Below, piece after piece: positions 55,892 through 64,000 of a DNA stretch of 64,000 nt. A model generated the notes under the pieces. That model was given only the letters and a program-made list of their open reading frames with translations. It did not search any database and was not told the DNA's origin. The first letter of the stretch is position 1. Every line of letters starts with the position of its first letter. Origin of the DNA: Undaria pinnatifida (Eukaryota > Sar > Phaeophyceae > Laminariales > Alariaceae); contig JABAKD010000025.1 in assembly GCA_012845835.1 (NCBI GenBank), forward strand, positions 10,111,779-10,175,778, read 5' to 3'. The translations under genes and the position numbers were made by a program.

Positions 55892-56039
55892 GACGATCCG
55901 CGGAGATGAAGACGCTTTTTTTCAAAAATCAAATTTCGCTAGAACAAGCGCGTCGGCTTAGCTTGTCAGCAGGGTGGTGCTATTGTGTCGCGGTCGTTGT
56001 AATTCAAATTTGATTGGTTTAGACCTCAAGTCCCACCTT

Positions 56040-57900
56040 GCAACAGCTTGTCAGGAGACTGGCATAGATCGGGCTACAGCTGTTGCAGTAGAACATGGGA
56101 TATGCAGAGCACCCCGCTAACGCAAGCTATCAACACCAGGGTGCCAATCCGCGCTACGGTATCGGGCTCTAACCTCTCTTGTGATGTCTTTTTCCACCAT
56201 GCTTGTGTGAACGTGGTTTATTTTTTGGAGCTAGAAATACCGCGCAGATAGGGTTCTTTACCGCTGTTGCAGCAGAAGGGGTATACAGAACACCCCGCTA
56301 TCGTGAACGACGAAGCAATGGGGCTAACCCGCCCGATGTGTCTCTGGTGTCTGTATGGCGAGGACGAACGGTACCCCGAACGTGCACGATCTGTCTGCCT
56401 CAGATATATCTTGAAGGGCGTGTCTTTTCCAGCATGCGTGCACAAGGTTTAGTTTCTCGAGCTAGATCTACGGCACAGATAGGGTTTGTTGTCGCTGTTG
56501 CATTAGGAAGGGGCATGCACCTGCTCCGCTACCTTGACCGGTGAAACAACGGCTTTATCCTGCTATCGCCATCGACGTCTAGCTTGTCTGGGGGCGTGTC
56601 CTGTTACAGCATATGTGAATGAGGGTCAGGTTTTCGAGGCAGCCTTAACGTGCAGATAGAGTTTATTTCCGCAGCCGCAGTCAAAGCGGGGTGTTACGGA
56701 GAGCAGAGCGCCGTTGCGTAGGCCGCAAACCAGAGGCGCTCAGACGCGCCATGGGCCTCTGATCTCTGGGGGCGGGGGGGGTCCTGTTTCAGCATGTGAA
56801 TGAGGTTCAGGAATCGGTTCGGCAGCCGTCGGAGTTGGGGGAGAGGCGGAATGTTTGGCCCCCGCTCCTGACATTCCGAGAGCGTGTTTGGAAGAGAAAT
56901 GCGCTAAGCTGCGCCAATAATCGCTGTTTTCTCTTGGGGTGTCCTTTTGCAGCATGTGTGGATGAGGTTCAGGGGAGGGGTATTCTTTGCTGCTTGCCTT
57001 AGTCTTTGACCGTTGACCACGCATCCCTTTTCTAGACGGCGCACCGTTCCAACTCCAACTAGAAACACGTCAAACATTTTTCGGGCGCTCACTGGGCTTG
57101 GTCGCTTGACCATCGACCATGCACACCTTTCGAGACGGAGCACCGTTCCTGATCGTACCTAATCGTGATAGAGATACGTTCACCATTTGGGTGCTCGTTC
57201 CGTAGGGGGGTGAACTTTTCCAGCACATGTGATTAAGGTTCTGGGCGTGAGTCTGGCATTTGTCCGAATTGGGGAAGGATGGAATGGTTTGCCTCGTCTC
57301 TGACACCTCTAGAGCGTGTCTGCAAAAAAGGGCGCCAGGCGGAACCATTGGCCTCTGGTCTGTCTGTAGTGTGTGCAAAACTACAATGCTAACCCGCGCC
57401 ATGATCTCTCTGGCCTATCCACGGGCGTATGTCTTTTTTCAGCATGTGTGAACGAGGGTCAGGGGGCGGGTTCAACAATTGTCGGAGTTGGTAGAACGTG
57501 AATACTTTTGCCTTGTTTCTTGCTATTTCTTGAACGTAATACAAGGGCGCTCTAACCCGTGCCCCTCGAATCTAATCTCTCTTAAGGGGTGTCGTTGTTC
57601 AGCATGTGAATCAGGTCCAGGAGAGGGGGGGGGAGGGGGCGTCCTGATTTGTTGCTTGCTCCGTCATTGACCGTTGACCAGGCATTTCTTTCGGAATGGA
57701 GCACGAGCTTCGGGGAGGGGCGTGTAATCAACGCCATGCATGGCCATAGTCTGCCAGGCCATAACCCTCTCCCCGCTTCAATGTCGGCTATGGCCATTCA
57801 TGACGATGGCTACTTCCCCCCCCCTGAACCTCGAACTGAGAACGTGGGGTTTTCACCGTTCGGGGATGTTCGCAGGGGGGAGCGGAAAGTCTGTTAGGGT
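56040..57900. repeat. Degenerate tandem array downstream of the gene, ~160-220-bp units
   Basis: GTGTCCTTTTGCAGCATGTG-like lines followed by nATGAGGTTCAGG recur near 56600, 56783, 56947, 57218, 57438 and 57597. Each lies next to a GACCATGCATnCCTTT-type block or a variant. The left part (56060-56540) carries a different unit, CAGATAGGGTTnnTTnCCGC. Confidence 0.55.
57005..57700 (-). mobile_element. Tandem copies of a LINE ORF 3' end
   Basis: On the minus strand three segments read the end of the LINE ORF seen at 34381-34460. The clearest, about 57180-57090, gives SRLGTIRNGAPSRKVCMVDG against SIRSRNGAPSRKGCVVKG. Others lie near 57050-57005 (NGAPSRKGCVVNGQ in shifted frames) and 57700-57660. GGAACGGTGCTCCGTCTCGA is identical in both loci. 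Confidence 0.55.
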
Positions 57901-58679
57901 TGGGGGAAGGTGGGATTTTTGCCTCGTCTGTATCTGGTACATACAGCGCTATTATTACATACCTTTTCGTATACCTTGGAATTTTCTTGGGATTTTCTAT
58001 CCTTCGTCCGGGTCGTTCGGGTATGTGTGCTTTTTGGGATGTGTCTGTCCTTCATCCGGTTTTGAGAGTGACGTTTTTATGCATGTTTTGGTGGACCTGC
58101 GTATTCAGTTGTGAGCTTTTTCTCTGGATGAAATCAAGGTTTGCGGGTGCTCCGGGGGGTTTTCGTATTCAGTTGTAGTAGGCGTTTTTCGTTGGGTGAG
58201 ATGAGGGAGGTGAGGGTTGGGATTTGTTTGTCGCTGCGGTGCTGGTGAACAGCCAACGCGCAGAAAGAGGGAACGAACGGTAAAAATATCTCGTTTTTTG
58301 TTTTCAGCTGCTTGACAAGGGTAACACAGAATAGCTATATACATATTCAGGGGGGGGTATGCGTTTGGTTACCGTTTTATACCGCACGGTATTTTTGTAC
58401 CGTTTTTTTTGGAGTGGTGTTCCATGGAAAACCGCAGCAACAGCTGCTGAAAGGCAACACGTGATATGTACCGTAGCACTGCCATTTTTTTTCGTAGATG
58501 GCTACCGCTTTTCTTGTAGAGCACTACCACCGTTTTTTTCGCGGCTACAGCAGCAATCAATGCGGCAATATCTTAGTTAGCCGCTTAATTTCAGGCTTTC
58601 ATACAGCTAACTCCTTGGCAGGCCGCTATTTTTCAGACTGCAGTGGCAGTGCAGCACTGCCTCAGCAGTTAGTTGGGTA

Positions 58680-58855
58680 GGGTATACCTGGAATGCCGAA
58701 GAGATCCCGCTATGGTGCCTCTTGATTAGTGCCGTTTGGTCGTTATTGCGCCTGTGAAATCGCTTGGAACAGACGGGAAAAATAGTTAGTTGCTGCAGTA
58801 TATGCGGCGTAGTGCCGGTATTTCCGGCTGGCGCATACCGGGACCGCTGCTGTAT
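58680..58855 (+). repeat. Family G element
   Basis: GATTAGTGCCGTTTGGTCGT, GAAATCGCTTGGAACAGACG, GTAGTGCCGGTATTTCCGGC and GCATACCGGGACCGCTGCTGTA. It follows 52030-52175 block by block. Confidence 0.55.
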
Positions 58856-59089
58856 TCTTGAACCGTTTTGCGAAGTAGCTGCGGAATACCGGAGGCTCTG
58901 TTAACATTTTGCCCTGGTTAAACCGCAGCAAGGGGGGGGGGGGGGGGGGGTGATTTTCGCGTTTAGATGCACAAAAGTCAGTTGCGGGTCTACTACGCGT
59001 TTGTTTGCGCCACCTTGTGTGAGGGTAGCGTAGCTCGGGGGGATTTTTGCTGTTGAGTTTTTTATATTTCAGAGTGGGATGCGTCACCG

Positions 59090-59700
59090 ATCGGTCTCCA
59101 CTTCTTCACGATCTGGAAGATACGTGTGAACCTAGCTCATGTCGCGAGGTGGAAGGCGTACCATCTATCTGCATGATCAGAGTAGATACCAGATGTGTAT
59201 GGTCTGGCTCATAGTGTTGCCTGGTGGGAGCCTACGAGATCAATCTGCATGAATGACGATCATCAGGGCATTTAGATGTGCATGGTCTTGTGCCGTGTGA
59301 GAGCGGTACGATGCATGTTCTTCATGACCTATGGCACGCGTTCTCTGGGTTGGGTCTGTACTGAAATACATATCCAGATCTTGCAGAACGGCAGGTGTAG
59401 CATGTACTGCTGCTGTAGTATATGGTCCAGGTCGTGATCTGTTGCAAGGTCTTCTAGCACTTGTTTGGATCTGTAGAATATATTAATGTACAGGTCCGGC
59501 ACAGTGTGTGATAGTGGCAGGCATAGAAATCTACTGTATATGTTGGTGGTCCAGTCTACAGCAGTAGATATTGATCTATCTGTCTGATGTGTAGATGATC
59601 TACAGCAGTAGTAGATATTGACCTGTCTGTTGTGTAGATGATCTACAGTTGTAGTAGTAGTAGAAGTAGTAGTAGCAGTAGTAGCGGTAGAAGATCGTGA
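59090..59700 (+). repeat. Family D-like region ending in TAGTAG microsatellite
   Basis: Repeated TCTGCATGA, AGATGTGTATGGTCT, GTAGATGATCTACAG and AGATCGTGATCTGT motifs. GTAGATGATCTACAG occurs twice 50 bp apart (59590, 59634) before a (TAG)n run at 59647-59690. Confidence 0.5.
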
Positions 59701-60089
59701 TCTGTACGCTGTGTGGCACTTTGGATGGTGTACGTCGTGATCTGACCGTTGCCTGGGAGCTTTTTTTCATGGTCCGGGTATTGCTAGATGCCCATCTCGT
59801 GAATGAAGTCGAACTCGCCCTTCGCGGCCGTTCAAGACCGAAATGGGGTTGGTCTTAGTCGGTCATGATAATCGATCGCGTTGAGGCTTTTTTTCTGTCT
59901 CAAGCCCGCTTTTGGTCTTGAACCCCTTTAGAATTTCATCCACGTTTTTGGCCACATATTACTTGGAATTGGTGTAGGGTGTGCATGGAATTTGCGTCCA
60001 CGTTTTTGCGGTCAAACCAGTTGAATTCGGTGTGGGGTACTTGCTTGTCGCGGTCTTAAACCACTTTAAGGTCTTGAGAGAGGAAATAA

Positions 60090-60356
60090 ATGGGTTTGGA
60101 AAAACATATTCGATTGTTGCGGCATCTCGACAACGCCCACACGAAGCAGACCCCTGGCTGCCGAGCAAAAGTATATGCGTCGTGTGTCCACGGGAATTGC
60201 ATCTCGCAAGAAGAGCTGTGCGACAGACACGTATGGCATGGCTATTGTGCTTGTGATGCCGCACACGGTGTTCCTGGATGCGCGACAATATACTACGGAA
60301 CTCGATGTGTGTTTGTTCGCTATACATATGCCCCCCCCAAAGGATTTAACCCTTGA
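60090..60356 (+). CDS. Candidate small Cys-rich protein or exon with an EGF-like pattern
   Basis: An 88-codon frame from ATG (TAA immediately upstream in frame) to TGA. Cysteines fall in the order GC..ASCVHGNC...ELC...GYCACDAAHGVPGC...RC, and the CVHGNC / YCAC / HGVPGC elements resemble an EGF-like domain, though the glycine spacing is one off the classical C-x-C pattern. There is no signal peptide, so if the match is real this is more likely an internal exon than a whole gene; an acceptor CACGAAGCAG at 60151 would start an exon just before the Cys region. The flanks resemble worn family E repeats. The minus strand is also open (59959-60327) but reads less like protein. Confidence 0.35.
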   Translation: MGLEKHIRLLRHLDNAHTKQTPGCRAKVYASCVHGNCISQEELCDRHVWHGYCACDAAHGVPGCATIYYGTRCVFVRYTYAPPKGFNP

Positions 60357-61308
60357 GCGAACTGACTCCCACGTTTTTTAGGACAAAATCACTCGAAAAT
60401 TGTGTGGGATACAGTGGGCGACACCAGTCAAGAATGTCTTTTTTCCCGGCCAGCCTGTAATTCTAAGCGTAACAAGGCGGGGTGTGTCCTGCACTATTTT
60501 CAGTACACAATATCGATATAGGTCATCATGTTCTTACTGCAGTTTTGTCTTAAACTCGGGCCTGACTTTTTGAAGTGCTGTCGCATACATCTATCTGTAT
60601 TATATTTTGCAGTATGTACTTGAAAAGTGTTGTGAGGTTTTTGCGCTGTCGTTTCCGAAAATTTCTTACCATGTCTTTTCCCGGAAGGGTCCTTGAATGC
60701 AACAAACGGTTGTTTCCGTCATCATCGTAAAAATGAACGGTGGAATCTATACGATGACGGAACGAAAACCGTCAGAAAAGAACGAACGGCAAGTACATAA
60801 AGGCGAGATAGGCGTAGTACATACCGCGTTTCATACAGGCGTCGAGGCTGCCTGTACTGGCGGTTTCGTGTCGTAGTAATGCCTTTCGATATATATTGCA
60901 AACCCCAAATATCCTAGTGAGTCGGTCTTAAGTCCTGCACCACACATATCCTGACAGCTACCTATTTCGAAGCGTACACCTTCGTTTTCTTGAACACACT
61001 ACTTGGATATTATGCGAGATGTTTTTGCGGGAGTATGAGGGTTGGCTAGGGCTACGAAGGTCGCGGTCAGGGCCTCTAATTTTTGCGGTACCGTGAGAGA
61101 GCTACTCGCGCGAGTGGATCACCCTATCCGGCTTTGTGTTTTTATCGGAATCGCCGGTCCGTAACAGCTACTACTACTCGCGCGAGTGGACCACCCTAAC
61201 CGCTGTGTTCTTCGGAGTCGCCGTATACACCGCACCATGGAGAAAATCGTTTTGTCTCGACGCAGGCTACGGTAAGAGGATCCCTTTTGGTGGCTCTTTT
61301 TTGGGTGT

Positions 61309-61486
61309 GGCTCGGGATCATTCACGCGAGCAACCCTCTTGACCATGTGCGGTCTCGGGCTTGATTCGTGCCGTTTAAAAAATGTGATATCAATCCGCAA
61401 TGCAATGGTACGCTACGCCACGGCAAAAACATTGCCTTTAAAGTCCTCGTGTTCCCGTGAGGTGTGTGGAGCCAATCGTGCGAGTG
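61309..61486 (+). repeat. Family B element, with partial copies at 61090 and 61170
   Basis: GTGGCTCGGGATCATTCACG opens and CCAATCGTGCGAGTGGTGAA closes. Core: CTTGATTCGTGCCGTTTAAA, AATGGTACGCTACGCCACGG. Two ACTCGCGCGAGTGGA palindromes 75 bp apart upstream are leftover ends of other copies. Confidence 0.6.
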
Positions 61487-61533
61487 GTGAAAACCTCAAG
61501 CCCGGTAGCAGGGAGAATCGGGGCACCCCCACT

Positions 61534-61605
61534 ACCCTAGCCTTAACCCTAGCCTTAACCCTAGCCTTACCCCTAGCCTTAACCCTAGCCTTAACCCTAG
61601 CCTTG
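61534..61605 (+). repeat. CCCTAGCCTTAA minisatellite (12-bp unit), telomere-like
   Basis: Six units of ACCCTAGCCTTA with one CCCCTAGCC variant. The unit looks like two fused telomere-type hexamers (CCCTAG + CCTTAA). It follows a family B element, as does a single unit at 9890. Confidence 0.75.
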
Positions 61606-61728
61606 TTCTTTCGTTGCGCAATAACTTGTGAAATAACTCATGTCCGTTTTTTTCGTGTAATAATGTACAACATCGGAGCCCCTCGCGCAAGAGACCAAAA
61701 CACCATGTACATAGATAGTCAGCACGCC

Positions 61729-61930
61729 TGTCACGGCAGAGGCAGCACTTTTCGACAAAAAAACAAAAATCTTTTGTTGTGTACTCCGGGACCCCCCCTC
61801 CCCCACCTTCTTAACCCACTATCTTCGGAATATATCATTTTTATTTTTTCGTTTTTACTCCTTCATTCGGTTGTATTTAGGAGGACATGAGATTGGTCAT
61901 TCATCGGGTTGCACTTCCATTTTCGATTAC
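61729..61930 (-). repeat. Family A element, reverse, truncated
   Basis: CTGTCACGGCAGAGGCAGC, TTCTTAACCCACTATCTTCG and CATCGGGTTGCACTTCCATT in the order of the reverse family A body. Confidence 0.4.
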
Positions 61931-61968
61931 ATCAGCTTTCAGGTTAAGAAATATACAGAGAGGACGCG

Positions 61969-62226
61969 TGCTACAATAGACTATACGTACATACCACGTC
62001 TTTTCTGAGGCGTCCTCAAATTGGGAGATCTTTTAAGACCTCCCGAAAAACCTGATTTGGAGGAAAAGGTAACTGCTACCGCATGAAAAACCCCATTGCC
62101 CAAGGTACGCCACCAGAATCATGCAAAAAAATAATGGGCTATTTTCCGACGATTTTGGGTTAAGGAGCTTAGACTAATCGTTCAGAAAATAGTTTCGGAC
62201 GAAAAAGTGCTACCTCTATCGTAGCA
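61969..62226 (+). repeat. Family A element, full copy
   Basis: Begins TGCTACAATAGACTATACG and ends GTGCTACCTCTATCGTAGCA. CTCAAATTGGGAGATCTTTT, GCATGAAAAACCCCATTGCC and CCGACGATTTTGGGTTAAGG inside. Confidence 0.65.
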
Positions 62227-62700
62227 TTCGTCAGAGCTCAGTACTCAAGTGAGGAGGAGTGTTAAGAAAAAAACAATGGTAGGGGCACCTCTCCCGCAGC
62301 ATGCATGTGTCGGGAAAAGATGGGTGTGGGTGTACCTGGGTGCAGTCTACCCCCTGACGCACACGGGTCGCTTTTTAGATCGATATGCCTAGCTAGGTCC
62401 TGAGGGGGCCGCGATTTAGTTCAAAGTCTAGGAGGATGCAGTGCGTCGGGGAGGTAATCAAGAAAGAGGGGAACAGCAGCAACCTCCAGATAGGGAGATC
62501 ATTCCGTTGTAGAAAAACGAAAACAACATAATTTTAACGCGTTTTCTCTTTTTTTTTTCCTGTTTTTTTCTATATTATACAAACGGGTATTATGTGTGCA
62601 CGCGTGACTTGCGAACTCTGTTTTTTTACTATATAAAATTGCGGTAAACCACACTACCAACCTATCGCATGCCCACGTGAGACGACCTCTACGAAACGCA

Positions 62701-62731
62701 GTAGCATATATATATATATATATATATATGC
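62701..62731. repeat. (TA)n microsatellite
   Basis: About 14 TA dinucleotides next to a family C element 40 bases downstream. Confidence 0.85.
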
Positions 62732-62769
62732 CTAACGAAGTAAAGTCACCCTCGCGTTCAATAGTGGTG

Positions 62770-64000
62770 ACATTGCATATATTATAAAAATAAAAATACA
62801 CTCCAGCTGTGAGATCGATTTTTTTGTCGAAACTCATCTTTGCAAGCTGTGTGTGATACTCCGATCGCGCGTATTACGGGTTGTGTGTCCTCATTAAGGA
62901 TATAGGTCGGCGACTCCCCTTGCAACTACAGTGTAGCTATCAGGGTCAACAGGGTGATGTTAGGCAGGCTGTGCGCGGAAACTATAGAACCCGTTTCTGA
63001 GGGGGACAAAATCTGAGAGCTGTGGAAGGAAATGCATCAGTTTATCAAGTGAATCCTGTCAGTCGAATATCCGGTGAGGGGAGGGCGGAGTTTTTAAGGA
63101 CGTGGGGGCCTGATTTTGATCGAAAGGGGGGCGGGAGGGGAGGAGGGGGGGGAGGGGACGGGTGGGGCAGGTTTATTTGTGCGTGGAAACTATAAATATT
63201 TCTTGTGGGGGAGGGGGGTGGGATGTGGCGGGGGGGGCCGGGGGCGGGGGGGGAGGGCTTTAGGTCGCATAGATGTAGGGGTTCGCTATACGCGTGGTGC
63301 TAGGTCTAGGCGATGGTGCGGGTGGTGGGGAAGGATGGGGCGTTGGGGGCGGGGGTGGGTGGGAGTTGCAGCAGTGGCATGGAAGGCTCTGAAACGATGA
63401 CGAGGCGATATCCAGGGCGTGGAAGTGTTTATTCGATAGTAGGTGGGGCGTTTACGCAAGAGGATACGAGGGAAAAAAAGCGGGAGGGGGGGGGGGGGGG
63501 GGAGAGGGTTATCAAGAGATTTAGGTCACATAAAATATAAGAATCAAGGATTTGGTCGACACTGATGTTCGCAACATTGTGTGTGATCCTCCGATCGCGC
63601 GTATTAATCATATATGTAGGGGCTTGCTATACGCGCGGTGCTGGGTCTAGGCGATCGTGCGGGGTTTGGGGAAGAAGGGGGCGTTGGAGGGGGGGGGGGG
63701 GGGATGAATGAAAGCTACGTCATGGATGGCTAGAAAGATAATGACGTGGTATCAATTGCTTAGAAGTGTTTATTACTCTGGCCGATTTCGAGTGTAAGTG
63801 GGGCGTTTGAACGAACTGGGCGGGGAACAATATGGGAGGGGGGGAGGGGAGGGGGGGGGGGGGGGGGGGGAGAGATGAGTTGGAGCTACGGCATGGATGG
63901 CTAGATGGATAATGAGATTATACCAGCTGGCTGGTAGTGTTTACTACTCTGGCAGATTTTGATTTCAGGTGGTGCGTTTATACAAGAGGGATCGGGGGGG
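62770..64000 (+). mobile_element. Family C element, left arm and long G-rich core, runs off the window
   Basis: The arm 62778-63060 reads AAAATACACTCCAGCTGTGA, GATACTCCGATCGCGCG, TCAGGGTCAACAGGGTGATG and GGAAATGCATCAGTTTATCA. The core repeats GTGGTGCTAGGTCTAGGCGA (63293, 63634) with G-runs and an AGTGTTTATT block (63425, 63765, 63938). Sub-repeats are about 170-340 bp. The right arm must lie beyond position 64000. Confidence 0.7.

Overview
The window looks like nuclear DNA of a eukaryote. Coding-like segments are short, separated by introns with GT..AG borders, and sit in a sea of interspersed repeats, minisatellites, long G/C homopolymers and trinucleotide runs. There are no operons, no bacterial gene spacing and no rRNA. 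Intron-rich Ser/Gly-rich low-complexity genes plus a LINE-type retroelement tail with a CxC...H...C zinc-knuckle suggest a stramenopile, most like a brown alga of the Ectocarpus type. This is an inference from style, not a database match.

The best-supported gene is at 48.8-57.9 kb. Four exons (49664-49934, 52379-52502, 53127-53643, 55062-55367) join with matching phases into a 405-residue Ser/Gly/Tyr-rich, prion-like low-complexity protein of unknown function. Three of its exons have decayed tandem copies beside them, and the DNA upstream and downstream is also tandemly duplicated. The downstream array includes copies of a LINE 3' end on the minus strand. Weaker gene candidates are a basic coiled-coil-like 3' gene end (2171-2502), a Gly/Ser-rich exon with degenerate copies (4904-5013, 5384-5878) and a Cys-rich EGF-like ORF (60090-60356).

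Most of the rest is mobile DNA. A 1740-bp non-autonomous hAT-type transposon (20720-22459) has perfect 18-bp terminal inverted repeats and a perfect 8-bp target duplication. A fold-back element (23096-24541) has arms of about 270 bp around a G-rich minisatellite core, with further arms and one long copy running off the right edge. A 180-bp TA-flanked MITE lies at 50695-50874 inside intron 1 of the main gene. Several short inverted-repeat families recur and are named here by letter: A (TGCTACGATAGAGGT ends, ~280 bp, at least 12 copies), B (GTCACTCGCGCGAGTGAC palindromes at both ends, ~190 bp), D (GATC-rich), E (AACCCCTTT/AAAGGGGTTT, ~90 bp), F (ATAAGGCGG), G (AGTGCCGG) and H (TTCTACGGTAGCCCC, ~270 bp). 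A decayed LINE 3' end is at 33747-34715 and a possible transposase relic at 26940-27350.

Long stretches hold nothing I can identify, chiefly about 1118-2050, 3240-3600, 6945-7580, 24980-26900, 27600-28960, 34720-35700, 37000-38190 and 62230-62690. They show no convincing reading frame; some contain degenerate fragments of the repeat families above.
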